In this document: one piece after another, positions 46,101 to 56,544 of the stretch
Position numbering within the stretch: the stretch's first letter is position 1
How the letters are laid out: every line of letters begins with the position of its first letter
Source of the DNA: Calliopum simillimum
Lineage: Eukaryota > Arthropoda > Insecta > Diptera > Lauxaniidae
Length of the DNA: 64,000 nt
Assembly: GCA_951812925.1 (NCBI GenBank)
Contig: OX638368.1
Coordinates: forward strand, 25,421,187 to 25,485,186
Reading direction: 5' to 3'
Notes under the pieces: model-generated
What the model was told of the DNA's origin: nothing
The model's input: the letters and a program-made list of their open reading frames with translations, nothing else
The model's database searches: none
Position numbers and translations under genes: made by a program

Positions 46101-47422
46101 TACCTCTACCTCTACCTCTACCTCTACCTCTACCTCTACCTCTACCTCTACCTCTACCTCTACCTCTACCTCTACCTCTACCTCTACCTCTACCTCTACC
46201 TCTACCTCTACCTCTACCTCTACCTCTACCTCTACCTCTACCTCTACCTCTACCTCTACCTCTACCTCTACCTCTACCTCTACCTCTACCTCTACCTCTA
46301 CCTCTACCTCTACCTCTACCTCTACCTCTACCTCTACCTCTACCTCTACCTCTACCTCTACCTCTACCTCTACCTCTACCTCTACCTCTACCTCTACCTC
46401 TACCTCTACCTCTACCTCTACCTCTACCTCTACCTCTACCTCTACCTCTACCTCTACCTCTACCTCTACCTCTACCTCTACCTCTACCTCTACCTCTACC
46501 TCCACCTCCACCTCTACCTTTACCAAACTTTACTATTGGCAAACTCGATCCACTTCAAAAAACTTGAAAACCTCAAAAATATGGTCGAAAAAATACAAAA
46601 TTTAGTCGAACTAAGACTTACGTATATTTTGTCCAGAAGTGTACATGAAAGCACAAAACACCGATGTCAAGCAACGAAAGAACACATGGAGTTGAAAAGT
46701 GGTCACCAAACCAGTTAAGTTGCCAAAAACGATTTGAAAGATCATGCCGACCAGCATAACGTCTCGCGGACTAATACTGCAAAGGTCAAATAAAATCAAT
46801 GAAATTAATAGACCAAAAAAAAAAAAGAAAAACTCAACTGCTTAAGCGCCTTCATTGCTAACAATCCACCAATTAGAGCCCCCAATGCGTGAAACGACTG
46901 CGTCACACTGATCAACAATTGACGCGAGCAGACCAAATTAAATTGTGTCACCAGCGATGTATAATCGGAATTATGTTCGAAATGCTTGCACGGTATGACA
47001 TTAATTGCAACTGCAGGTCGTTTAAAAGGATTTGTAAAATTCGAGTAAAGTTTCGCAAAATCGTGTTCCAGCGAGCGCTCATAGATATGGCAAGCATCAA
47101 CATAAAATTCACGATCGGTATGACGTTCATCACTGGCCATGGGATGTGACATTTGCACCCATTCCGGTTGAGTGTTGCCCAGACTCAAATCCACAACTGA
47201 TGGTTTGCAATAATAATCGCCCTTCTTTGGTGCCGGCGCAGTGTAAATGATGGCAGCCATAAACCAAGCGGATGGAATTTTACAAAGGAAAATCAATACA
47301 ATTGTGCGTAGTTGCCAACGTCCATAGTTGCCAGTTATTTGAGTGACAACATCTTCAGCACTGGGCGCGGTTTTTTTATTGAACGTGGAGTTTTCACTAG
47401 TCGCCGGAATTATGCCAGACAT
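39577..47422 (-). CDS. SLC22-family organic ion transporter, complete, 6 exons
   Basis: Join on the minus strand: 47422-46839, 46776-46622, 41655-41487, 41420-41104, 40321-40187, 40115-39577. All introns are GT-AG with matching phases; 632 residues, TGA stop. Topology is that of SLC22 major-facilitator carriers: TM1 at about 37-60 ([20 protein letters not shown]), a large Cys-containing extracellular loop with an N-glycosylation site (NFT), TM2-6 across exons 2-3 ([19 protein letters not shown]), the family motif [14 protein letters not shown] (exon 4), then TM7-12. The family carries organic cations, anions or zwitterions across the plasma membrane by facilitated diffusion or exchange. Substrate cannot be told from sequence. 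Paralogues are many in flies, so no symbol is given. Intron 2 is 4,966 bp, almost all hexamer repeat. The C-terminal tail is Cys/Arg-rich and variable. Confidence 0.88.
40187..40321 (-). CDS. SLC22 gene exon 5 (TM8-9)
   Basis: The split Gly codon (G|GC) gives [20 protein letters not shown] and [20 protein letters not shown]. The donor is AAGA|GTAAAT. Confidence 0.9.
40366..41082. mobile_element. MITE with reiterated GAAATAACGCCCA motif, in intron 4 of the SLC22 gene
   Basis: Inverted ends CTTAGTTGGCGC...GAAATAACG and CGTTATTTCC...GCCCACTTAG. Inside, AACGCCCAA or GGGCGTTATTTC is repeated more than a dozen times in both orientations. It occupies nearly the whole 782-bp intron between exons 4 and 5. 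No ORF. Confidence 0.75.
41104..41420 (-). CDS. SLC22 gene exon 4 (ADSPRWL motif, TM7)
   Basis: The split Arg codon (AG|A) leads into [20 protein letters not shown], a cytosolic loop, and [20 protein letters not shown]. It ends NTLSL plus G at donor G|GTAAGG. Confidence 0.93.
41487..41655 (-). CDS. SLC22 gene exon 3 (TM4-6)
   Basis: Acceptor ATTTTAG. The split Leu codon (C|TT) leads to [20 protein letters not shown], then helices to VIVLVFLH. The donor is AG|GTTCGA, weak but in phase. Confidence 0.92.
41700..41930. mobile_element. Family A MITE, left-arm fragment inside intron 2 of the SLC22 gene
   Basis: GGTCGCCTAAAATGTACC, AGTCATAGGGATAAAACTAA, TTTTCTGACTTGTT and GATTTTGCAACGTTCTGGA match the left arm of the family A element. 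The copy breaks off, at the point where other copies read TTTTTTCTAATTTTTGAC, directly into the hexamer array. Confidence 0.7.
41931..46524. repeat. (CTACCT)n / (GAGGTA)n hexanucleotide array, about 4.6 kb
   Basis: Almost pure TACCTC hexamers for 4.6 kb, with scattered CACCTC variants and a few one-base deletions that shift the phase. It lies in intron 2 of the minus-strand SLC22 gene, so the pre-mRNA carries (GAGGUA)n. The long open frames on both strands (Leu-Pro, Ser-Thr, Tyr-Leu, Glu-Val, Gly-Arg dipeptides) are a by-product of the repeat. True length is unknown because of the 200-N gap. Confidence 0.97.
42877..43076. other. 200-N assembly gap
   Basis: Exactly 200 N, the look of a fixed-size placeholder rather than a measured gap. 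Within about 250 bp to its right the hexamer array is unusually irregular (CCTCACCTCACCTCCTACC), which suggests low-quality consensus. Confidence 0.99.
46622..46776 (-). CDS. SLC22 gene exon 2 (TM2-3)
   Basis: Acceptor TTTGCAG. The split His codon (CA|T) leads to [20 protein letters not shown], then [20 protein letters not shown]. The donor is C|GTAAGT, a perfect consensus. Confidence 0.92.
46839..47422 (-). CDS. SLC22 gene exon 1 (N-terminus, TM1, extracellular loop)
   Basis: The ATG at 47422 begins [14 protein letters not shown]. No better upstream in-frame ATG is seen. It encodes the amphipathic N-terminus, TM1, the large extracellular loop with several Cys, and [17 protein letters not shown]. 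The donor is CA|GTTGAG. Confidence 0.92.
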
Positions 47423-47514
47423 TGTTGTAATAAAGAAATTGTAGGCGCGAGGATACTATTAGAAGTTGTTATCATCGGTAGGCTAGATTTGCAACTAATT
47501 TGTGCTGATCTAGT

Positions 47515-47560
47515 TATACAAAACTGAACGACAAAAGCAACAGTTCTCTATTTTTAATTT
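47515..47560 (-). promoter_or_regulatory. Possible core promoter of the SLC22 gene
   Basis: An initiator-like TCAGTT on the minus strand (47527-47522, A at about 47525) lies 27 bp downstream of a TATA-like TTAAAAATAG (47557-47548). This would give a 5' UTR of about 100 nt. Suggestive spacing only. Confidence 0.35.
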
Positions 47561-47783
47561 TTTATTAATAAATTTGTTAAATTTAAGCGACAACATCTTA
47601 ACTCTATATAAATTCCTACCAATATTTATCATAGAAATTAGCAGTCAAATCGAATAATCATTTGAAACACGTTGGAAATTGCGCCAATTGCATATGCAAA
47701 TAAAATTTGCCAAAGTGATTGAAATTTCAGTTTTTCCATTGATTTCATTTCAGGCGTAAACATATCACATCTTCAGCTCTTAT

Positions 47784-48401
47784 GTAGGGCGTAAGCGATA
47801 AGGTTACGAAGCTTCTGGGTGGTGACAGAGGTGGAGGAAGGTCTCCTGAGGTGTTATAGGGTTAAAACTGATTTCCTGACTTGTTTTAGAAAAAAAAATT
47901 TTCTTGGCTCACCCTAAAGTTTTAGAAAAAAATGTGGCATGAAAAACCTTTAGTTAATTGTATGAGCTTTTTAAGAGTGTATTTAGTTTATAGAGTTTAA
48001 AAGAATTTTGCAAAATTCTGAACCTTTAAAGTTGATATTTTAAATTTTTTTCTAATTTTTGACTTTGGCGGCCATTTTAGTATGAACAAAGTCCTATTAA
48101 CATGCCTTTTTATATTTTTTTTTTTTTGGAATTCTCGTTAAATTTTCTTTAATTCGGTAGTACATTTGTTGCAGCAATTTTTTTAATATGAAGTCGGAAA
48201 AAATATTTTTCTATGATTTTCTTTTTTTTTATGCAACAAGTCAGAAAATCAGTTTTTTCCCCTTTATACTAATTGGACATTTTTCCAACTAAAATGGCCG
48301 CCAATGTCAAAAAAAAAAAAATAGGAAAAAATTTTCTAATTATCAACTTTAAAGGTCTAGAACTTTGCGAAGTCCTTCTGGCCTCCTTAAATACAAACGT
48401 G
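47784..48401. mobile_element. Family A MITE, internally shortened copy
   Basis: Left end GTAAGCGATAAGGTTACGAA plus AGCTTCTGGG, both GGCGGCCATTTTA and AAATGGCCGCCA inner arms, and part of the right arm (CTTTAAAGGTCTAGAACTTTG). The outer right end is lost. It sits upstream of the SLC22 gene. Confidence 0.75.
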
Positions 48402-48477
48402 TATGATCTGTGGCAACAAATCGAGATAGCTTATGTCGACTTAAGAAAACTGCCGAGAAATGCAAATTTTCCAGTAT

Positions 48478-48717
48478 GGTGCTGTTCATAAATTACGTCA
48501 CACTTTTAGGGGAGGAAAGGTGTTCACAAATTTGTGACAAAGTGTGGCAGAGGAGGGTCTGGGGGTTTTGAAAAATGTGATGTTACACAATTCAAATCGA
48601 AAAAATTTAGAAATTTAAAAGCATAAATTAAACCCCCAGACCCTCTGTCACACTTTGTCGCAAATTTGTGAACACCTTCCCTCCCCTAAAAAAGTGGCGT
48701 AATTTATGAACAGCCGC
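48478..48717. mobile_element. Near-palindromic foldback MITE (GCTGTTCATAAATTACG)
   Basis: Arms of about 100 bp: GCTGTTCATAAATTACGTCA, AGGGGAGGAAAGGTGTTCAC and GGTCTGGGGGTTT, with their inverted copies to 48717. The loop is AT-rich. Non-coding. Confidence 0.85.
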
Positions 48718-48759
48718 TATTCCCAAATGGAACTTTTTTTTTAAATTTTTATTTGACTG

Positions 48760-48990
48760 TGGTTTGTTGCCCATAGCCCTCCGGAAACTGCACAGCAAAG
48801 TCTGCCGCCATACCCAGTAGAGGATGTGGTATACCAAGAACCAACTGGAAAAGGTCTTTTGAGAAGGAAATCCAGGTATCGGGAAAGTCTTGTCAAAAAA
48901 TAAAATTACCGCAAATGAACGTGCCAAATGAGACGTTTCATTTTGGGCCTATGCTCCTCGTAGGAATTACACGATGCAAACATATGTGCA
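48760..48990 (+). pseudogene. LINE C-terminal fragment, same family as 18780-20360
   Basis: In shifting frames it reads SRGCGIPRTNWKRSFEKEIQ and ETFHFGPMLLVGI, parallel to GRGRPKTHWKRSLEKEIQEL and TSHIGPMLLLRV at 20200-20320. A truncated 3' copy. Confidence 0.65.
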
Positions 48991-49094
48991 TTTCGGCCTT
49001 AATAATAGTAATGCGAATAATGTCGACAGTAAGCTAGAAAAGCATCTAGAAAATGTCAGAAACTAATAAGATTTGCCATTTGCAAACTAGATTT

Positions 49095-49900
49095 GACATT
49101 TTTATACCCTACACCTAGGGTATATTCACTTTGTCTTTTCGTTTGTAACGCAGAGAAGGAGGCGTGGCAGGTATAGAAAAGTGTATATATTCTTGATCAC
49201 GTCCTGAGTCGATATAGCCATGTCCGTCTGTCTGGCTGGCTGGCTGTGTATGGAAATACACTTTTTGGAAAAATTGAGCAAAATAATTCAATGAATTATT
49301 TTTAGATTAAAATCGCTTTAGTTAAATATTCTTATATAACATTATTAATAAACAGACGCCCTGAAGAAAAGGACAAATAATCCTCAAAACGTCGGCGCGA
49401 AAGCAGTAAAATTTAAATTATGGTTTTTATTAGAAAATTTGATTGTGTTTTAGCCTTTTATAAAATAAAGGATAATTCTATGAAATTTGGTACACTGCCT
49501 TCGCCGTCAAAGTTAGCTCGGGGGATTGAAAATGAACCAAATTGGTCAACGGACACGTCAACCACCAATACAAAAAATATATTCAAAATGCAACTTTAGG
49601 ATTATTTTTAACGACAATGCAACCAAAATGCACATAAATACTACGAATCGTAAGCACAATCTCTGAGAAAAAACTGGGAAAATTCGGTAAAGAGGGCGTG
49701 GCACCTTCCAGATAAGCAAAAGCTTCAAAACGCTATACTGAAACGTTTTTTGAGATGATCCAACCAAATTTCCCTCAGCCACTAAGAACTAAAAATGCAA
49801 GCTCTGTGCGAAAACTGAGTGAACTCGGACAAGAGGACGTGGCACCTCCCATACATGCAAAATTTTCAAAATATAGGGTATTTATTTTTTGGCCAGGCTA
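49095..49900. repeat. Dispersed repeat with ATACCCTACACC start and GTCCGTCTG tract
   Basis: TTTATACCCTACACCTAGGG, GAGAAGGAGGCGTGGCAG, TATATTCTTGATCA and GAGTCGATATAGCCATGTCC recur at 58473-58640. The continuation (about 49490-49800) also recurs at about 58660-58850. Such blocks are common in fly interspersed repeats. Class not assigned. Confidence 0.6.
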
Positions 49901-50389
49901 AAAGTTACACCCTTACTAGTTTTTTTTTTTTTTTTTGAAAATTTGTGGGAAGCAAAATTACGGCTTTATTGTGAAATCACCCCCATGTATGAAGATTGAG
50001 AATCTTAACAATTTTGCAAACACCTTAAATACATAACTTCTAATCTCGTAATTGGGTCTGGTAATTATCTAGTATCGTATGCACAGCGTTGCCATTGTGA
50101 CACTTTCGGTGTCACATGTGACACTTAGTTTTTGTCTGTGACACCGAAAAAATATCAGATTTTTGTGACACCACGATTTTCCACAAGGTGTCACGGACTA
50201 TTGGGCTATTTTATTTTTTTAGTAAGTGTGGCTGATTGCCGTTTTTGCCATTGCAGTTTTTGCAGTTGATAAAACAAAAAAGATGCAGATTTTAAATCAA
50301 CTTAATAACTTGTACCTGGTCAAATGGAAACATAATGAAAATTCCATGGAATTTTAGAGTGATGTATTAGCATATGAAGACGCTGAAAA

Positions 50390-50648
50390 TGATTACCCAA
50401 TTGAAGATATAGGAACCTTTGCCATGAGCTTTTTGGTTCTTCCCTTTTCTAACGCTGAGGTGGAACGAGTTTTTAGCATCATGAACCTAATTAAGACAAA
50501 AATCCGAAACCGAATGGGCCTGCCGTTATTAAATGCTTTAATTCAAATCAAATCATGGCTGAAGTCTTTGAACAAATGCTGTCATGATTTTGTGATTAAT
50601 ATTGATGATCAAACTATCTATTGTAGGCAGAAAGAAATGCTACAATGA
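50390..50648 (+). pseudogene. hAT transposase C-terminal dimerisation domain
   Basis: The frame from 50424 reads FLVLPFSNAEVERVFSIMNL and IKTKIRNRMGLPLLNALIQI. This is the hATC signature (LP.SNA.vERvFS.mn..Kt..RN.m...ll) of hAT transposases. The catalytic N-terminal part and zinc finger are missing, and it belongs to the element 50084-54506. Confidence 0.88.
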
Positions 50649-51071
50649 AAGGAACTATGAATATGACGAATCTGATCAAGCTTTTATTATTTATAATGAG
50701 GTTTCACTATTAATATGATTTAAGTAAGATAAGAAAACCGAGTTTTTTGAAAATGGCTCGTTAAATTAAATTGAACTGTGATTTTGAAGTGTTAAATTTT
50801 CAGTCGTTGAAACAAACTGTTTAAAAAGCTTTTTAAAAAAAGCTCCTAAATAATGATAAAAGTTTGTAATGTTCAAACACATGATTTTCGAATTCGTATG
50901 GAAGACTTACAAAATCGTTTTGGTCTTTTCTATTGAATACATCCTTAAGTAATTTTTGTCTTCAAAAAGAGCTAGAAACTAGTTATGTGTGATTTTTCTT
51001 TAAAAAAAGTTATAACCACTATAAAATGATAAATGAAAGTTAACCCTCATCTCCCCAACATATTTTTAGCA

Positions 51072-52028
51072 ACACAAGTCCACATCATGGGTAAATTTTA
51101 CCCATAACTTAAAAACATTCTGTTTTGGTCAATATCCCAAATTTTTAACGAAACTTAGTTATTTCTACCTTAACAATCTAATATCAAGGTGAATTGAAAG
51201 GAAAATAAGTCATATCTGGTGTCTTTTACATATATTTTAGGAAAACTTTGAAAATAAATAATTTTTACATTAATTCATGGCAATTTTTTGAAACACACAA
51301 AAAAAAAAAAAATATAATGTTTTTTGTAACAAATTACATTTTTTATATAAATAAAATTAAGTATTTTTATATCATCATTAATTCAATTAAATAACATTTC
51401 AAAATTTTTTATACAAGCTCATAAAAAAGTACCAAAAAAATAAAACAAATAAGGATGTGCATGTACTGCAAATCATAGAACTATGCTCAAAGCAAAATGG
51501 TTTTTTACACCAAATTCAAAGGTTTTTAGTTTTTCGGTCTTTTTTTGCCGGACATTAGAAACATCTGACAGGTTTTTCTAGTACAACATTGGTTGTTTTC
51601 AGAGTGGACTAAAAGTGCGAAAAATTTTCATTATAAGCTCCTTCAAACTTTTTCGAAATTGTGTGATTTGGTATCTGCTTTTTAACTTTGGTTAAAACAA
51701 TGAGAATTCAATTTTTTTCAAAGTTTTAATTATTTCGTCGCCTTGTTTTACTCTTTTTCGTGCCATTTTTCACTATTTTCAATCAAAACGAAAAAAAAAA
51801 AAACTTACATAAGTCCACAACATGGGTAAAATTTACCCGAAAAAAAAATTAAAACGCTATACCTCCGACAACCGACGACGACAGATTGAGACAAAGCCCA
51901 CAACAAAAGGAGAATACGGTGAGGTAATTTACATGCGCTTACTTCGTTTTTTTGTTCGTTTTTTAGCGAATTATTACGAAAACAAACTTCGCATGGGTAA
52001 ATTTTACCCATGATGTGGATTTGAGTGT
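51072..52028. mobile_element. TIR element with reiterated GGGTAAATTTTACCC motif, nested in hAT
   Basis: Ends ACACAAGTCCACATCATGGG and CCCATGATGTGGATTTGAGT are inverted. The palindromic GGGTAAATTTTACCC occurs at the left end, near 51822 (with GTCCACAACATGGGTA before it) and at the right end. No transposase. Flanking TA on the right is possible. Confidence 0.75.
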
Positions 52029-52770
52029 TAAAAATCGTATGTAGGTTCTCATATGATTTTTCTCTATATGGTACCATTTTCAAATGGTCATATTTAAAAA
52101 AAAAAAAAAATCACACAAAAATCTAAGACGAAGACCAATTTTTAATGATGCATATAACAGGAAAGAGCAAAACAATTTCATGCGTCTTTTATACAAGTTA
52201 TTATAAACTTTTATGCAAAATAAATTTTCAGCAAATTATTTGCAAATCTTTTTGAATAAAAGTTTCTAGGTCTGAAAAAAAGCCATAAGTACAAACCATT
52301 TTTATATATCGACGGCTTATATTCAATACCCTCTATCTACAATTTTCACGAAAATTAGTTTTTGATGGTAAAACCTTTATTGAGATATTAATTCCAAACG
52401 AAAAATTTGCTTCCAGAGTTACTTTTTTCCATTTAAAGAAATTCACTATCTGCAGCAATCGATTTTGTAAAATGCAATATCCTCTATCTGCATATGAAAA
52501 ATGAAAGATTTTTAATTGTATTATATTTATTGGGTGGCTGTTATATACAAGGTCATGACAAACGGTCGTCAATCGGCTCCAAATGACGAAAATAAATTTT
52601 CTTGATTTTTTCAGTTTTGTATGTTGAACCTGCTGAGTCGTGATTGGCCCTTCAGTAAACAAACAGGTAAGGCTAGACGCATGAAATATGGTACAGATGA
52701 AAACAATATTACTAGGCTATCTAGGATTAAAAATGGGAGTGATCGGTTAAACTTGATTTCAAAATTAATA

Positions 52771-53005
52771 CAATTGAGGAGTGTCCGCACCAAAGGGCCT
52801 AAGTACCATTTCGAGGGAAAAGTTGTGTCATAATATGAATCGGGTGACATTTTGATAGAAATGATAATAATTGTTCTCTGTTTTCACGAAAAATTGACTC
52901 GATGGCGTGGAATTGATGGCATTATGTTAAAAAAATTATACCGATCAAATAACTGATTATTATAGCACATTACTTAAGCCCTTTGGTACGGCCACTCCTC
53001 AATTG
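52771..53005. mobile_element. 235-bp TIR MITE with TA duplication
   Basis: CAATTGAGGAGTGTCCGCAC at the left and its inverted form (GCCACTCCTCAATTG) at the right, continuing into CAAAGGGC(C/T)TAAG. Flanked by TA on both sides. Inserted in the 52303-54192 element. Confidence 0.8.
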
Positions 53006-53032
53006 TATATACGAGTCATAAGAAACTGGGTA

Positions 53033-53832
53033 TTAGAGCGGTATCCAGACGGGCTTGTGAATGCAAAACATGAGAACTGAAATCTGAGCTCAGATTTTTA
53101 TATAAAGTACCCCATGTTACTAGAAAGAAGATGTACCCAGGAGCAAAGGTCTTTATTCCCTACTCCCCGCCCAGGCCTACCATAGTCTTGCGCCCTAGTT
53201 TTTTATAGCAGTTTATGGTGGACTGGGATTAGTTGTGAGCAAACCAAGACCAATACCAAGATCATAGCAGTCTTGGTCTTGGTCTTGTTCTTGCATATTG
53301 TGTCTTGGTCTTCATCTTGGTCATTAAGCCTTGGTCTCAAAGATGCCAAATTTCGAATTGAGATATGATTTTATGCTTGAAGCGCGCGTGACATACCTAT
53401 TAACTATAAATTCGAAAGACTAAAAAGCAGTCTTGGTCTTGATGATAATCCTGAGCAAGACCAAGACCACAGAAGTCTTGGTCTAGCAATGATATCAGCG
53501 TCTTGGTCTAATACCGAGACCAAGACCAAGACTAGTTTTGCTCATCACTAACTGGGATTTCCTTATTACGCATCTAAACTAGGATTTTTTCTATCATGTA
53601 AGAATTCTGAGTTATCTTTTCTTAGAAGTCCAAAGTCACTGTTTTGAGGCCTACTTAGGCTATAAAGCAATTTATAAGCAAGGATACCTCAGGATCCTTA
53701 TACCAAGTATAGATTCATCATAAGCAGTTCAAAGTTCAAAATAAACGGCTATAAAAAATAAGGACCTATAATAATCTGAGCTCAGGTTTCGGTTCTCATA
53801 TTTTGCATTCTCAAGTCCGCCCGGCGCCTAAC
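53033..53832. mobile_element. Long-TIR element interrupted by a hAT MITE
   Basis: The arms GTGAATGCAAAACATGAGAA, TGAGCTCAGATT and their inverted counterparts (AATCTGAGCTCAG, TTCTCATATTTTGCATTC) extend about 65 bp. Ends lie near GACGGGCTTG and CAAGTCCGCCCGGCG. Without the inserted MITE it would be about 470 bp. Confidence 0.7.
53230..53550. mobile_element. hAT-type MITE with perfect 8-bp target duplication
   Basis: Ends TAGTTGTGAGCAAA and TTTGCTCATCACTA are inverted. ACTGGGAT lies on both sides (53222-53229 and 53551-53558). The interior is made of reiterated CTTGGTCTTGGTC / GACCAAGACCAAG. It is the innermost layer of a four-deep nest. Confidence 0.9.
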
Positions 53833-54514
53833 CTATTTGGAGTTTTTTTTTGCTAAAAAACAATCTATTTTAATAAATTTGAATAAACCATTAATAAATA
53901 ATTCATTAAAAAATTGGTTTTTATTATTGTGCAATAGGCTCTATCTGCTTGTTTGAACACGCATTTTATATTATATTTGAATTGCAATATCCTCTATCTG
54001 CTATAATAAAGCGAATAACAAAGGTTTTTTTTAATTTTTTTATATGAAGGATCTAGTGGCTCTTTTTAATTAATATCGTAGTACTTCGTTTGATTAACAC
54101 TACAAAAAATAGCGAATAAAACAGTTTTATTGCTCTCCTGAAAAATTGTGTTTTTGTAGATAGAGTGTATTGAATATAAGCCGTCGATATGTTTTTATAA
54201 ATTTCTTTACATACTAATTTATGCATTTGTTTTTGAAGTTTGTTTATGTTTTCATTAAATAAATTAAAATTGTTAAACAATCCTTTTCGTTTTAATACTT
54301 GTATTTCCAGAACCTTAATTTGGAGACGATACGAAGATAGAAACTAAGACTACTTATAAACAATAGTTAAAACTCCTATAGGATTAAATATAATGTATAA
54401 AAATGAAGGGTGCTATATGACACCAATTTGTACAATCAGAGGGTGTTATATGACACCTTTTTTGAATCGCTGTGACACTCTCCCTTTTGAGTTGATGGCA
54501 ACGCTGCGTATGCA

Positions 54515-55489
54515 ACAATTTGAATGAACCAAGAAGCTCAAACCAAATACAAAAACCCTTTCATGTTTTATCGTAAACGTGATGGCCAACGAAAGCATTG
54601 GATGTTACGATATACGATATGTTGCCTGGCGAGGAAAAGGCATGCGGTTTGTGTATGGGCTAATATTATTTTTTTCTTGGTTTTAAGGAAAGCTTTTTTT
54701 ACGATACGATAAATACGATAAACAGTGTCTTGCAGATCTGATCGAATACTTACCCTGCAGTAATATGAGACAGTCTTCAAATAATACTAGTTCGCGGTTA
54801 CTCCAGGACCGAAACTAGTTAAAAAGGGATGCAGTGGAGGCCAGTTTGTTATCATTTAAAGTTTGAAAGCGCAAATCAATTTGAATCAAGACAAAAACAA
54901 AATTCAATTTTTGTATATTGCTTTGGAAATAATTTGTGTTTTGTGTCAAAATTGAATGTGATAAACTTTTCAACAGAAAAACAAGAAATACAGCAATTGT
55001 GTAAAATATAAGCGAATAATATCAAACAATAAAGTAAGTAATTATACACTCATGTATATTAAAATAGTACATATATTGCATTAGAGTGTTTAAATGATTT
55101 GAATTTTTCGGATATACTACTTTTGAAAATTTATACGATAAGGTTTGGTCCATATATCGGTGAAAAATTCAAATTTTTAAACTATTATATTTGCTATTTC
55201 TTGTGTCAACTTCCTTTCTTTAATTCATTTTTTACATGTCGAAAAAGGAAGGAATGTGCAGCAAACGCTATCTACTCGTAAGAAGACAAATGAAAATGAA
55301 CAATGTCTAAAAGTTGTAAGTTATTGTTATATGAATTTCTTTCTCTACTTCCAGATTTAATTCATTCGACTTCGTTTTCCTCAGATCCCAAGATTCAATT
55401 ACTACTTAAATCATTTTAGGCAGCAAACAGGATCCACTTTAAGAAGATTTTGAATGCTCTTAAATAAATAACTACTATGAAGGACATTT
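54515..55489. other. Non-coding, AT-rich
   Basis: Starts at the right flank of the hAT. ACGATATACGATA-type short repeats near 54610 and 54705. No gene or TIR pair recognised. Confidence 0.35.
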
Positions 55490-55754
55490 ACATACCACCA
55501 CCTCAATACTACAGGTTATTCCAATTCCAATTTTTTAGTTTTGAGAAAACTCAATTAAAAGATTTTTGAAAACTTAAATTTACATTGATTATAGTCTTTT
55601 CTAGTTTTATTTTTATCTTATAACTACACAATAGGGCCTCTTTAGAGTTCTCTGGTTGTAGCAGATCGGGCTTCAAATCATGAAGACCATAGGCCAATTA
55701 TCCCAAAAAAGAAAATTTAGGAGCTACTTAGTTGTAGTATTGTGGTGACGATAT
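55490..55754. mobile_element. TIR MITE family C, copy 2
   Basis: Shares both ends with 8381-8643 (CCACCTCAATACTACA at the left, TTGTAGTATTGTGGTGACGA at the right) and is alignable throughout. Confidence 0.78.
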
Positions 55755-56540
55755 GTAAATACAGTCATAAATATACTTACATGTAATTAATACATATATG
55801 TGTATGTATAAATTTATTTATTTCATTATTTTATTTTCTTTAAGTATAATACAATAATTCTTTAAAGAAACCAAGAAATGAAATTAATGTACTTAATTTT
55901 GTTAATGTTATTAAAAAACGAAATTTGACTTTATTTATGTTTTGAAAAAAAAAAATTCTAATAAAGAAAAACAAAAAAATAAAATATCCATGGTTTTTCA
56001 TTATATACTGGTTAGTGAATAGTTGTTAAGCGACTACTTCCATACCACAACTAGCCCCGGACTAGTGTAAAAGTAATGCATAAGGGGCCAATTGAAATTT
56101 TGTAGGACATCAACACACAAAGAAAAACAGTTGCTTGTTTGCAAAAGGGATTGAAGTCGGACTAGTACTGGTCGGTAGAGGACTAGTTAATGGACTACTC
56201 TTAAACTAGTCCGTTTGCCTGCAGAGTAATAACAAAATTATAAGAACGTTTCAAATTTTTCGTTGCTTTGATTCTTTCAAATAGTTTTTACTTCAAATGT
56301 ACAACAGAACTATAGTTTCATAAAAGAAACTATATACGTTATTTCAAAATCCATCCAAGACCAAAAAAAAGATAATTACACTGTGCAACACAAAAATCTC
56401 AATTTAATTTCGATAACTTTTTTTGACTAACTCAGGCTGACTGATTCCGAATTTTGCAACCGTTTTTTCCTATCAGGTCTGAGATCCAATTACTCCTTGA
56501 TTTGGTGTACAGAAAACACTATTTTCAGAGATATAGCGTG
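55755..56540. other. AT-rich DNA with one weak repeat
   Basis: At 56040-56225 GGACTAGT-type words are repeated several times in both orientations, which may be another short element. Otherwise nothing is recognised. Confidence 0.3.
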
Positions 56541-56544
56541 TATC

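Larger units (their letters stand above)
52303..54192. mobile_element. TIR element with reiterated CCTCTATCTGC motif, nested in hAT
   Basis: TATCGACGGCTTATATTC at 52307 and its inverted form at about 54170-54190 mark the ends; the similarity continues into AATACCCTCTATCTACAA. The motif GCAATATCCTCTATCTGC recurs at about 52470, 53925 and 53983. Contains the two further insertions at 52771 and 53033. Confidence 0.75.
50084..54506. mobile_element. hAT transposon with perfect 8-bp target duplication, heavily nested
   Basis: TIRs CAGCGTTGCCAT and ATGGCAACGCTG, flanked by CGTATGCA at 50076-50083 and again at 54507-54514: an 8-bp duplication, the hallmark of hAT. Subterminal TGTGACAC motifs are repeated near both ends. 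The only transposase remnant is the dimerisation-domain piece at 50390-50650. Most of the interior (51072-52028 and 52303-54192) is later insertions. Intact ends but no working transposase. Confidence 0.92.

Noticed and set aside
45127..46542. Minus-strand Gly-Arg / Glu-Val repeat frames
   Set aside because: Pure (GAGGTA)n translation inside an intron. RGG-like appearance is accidental.
41886..46718. Open frame of 1,610 codons across the hexamer array
   Set aside because: It consists of Leu-Pro, Ser-Thr and Tyr-Leu dipeptides read through simple repeat and an N gap. It lies antisense to the SLC22 gene, with no start context or flanking coding sequence.
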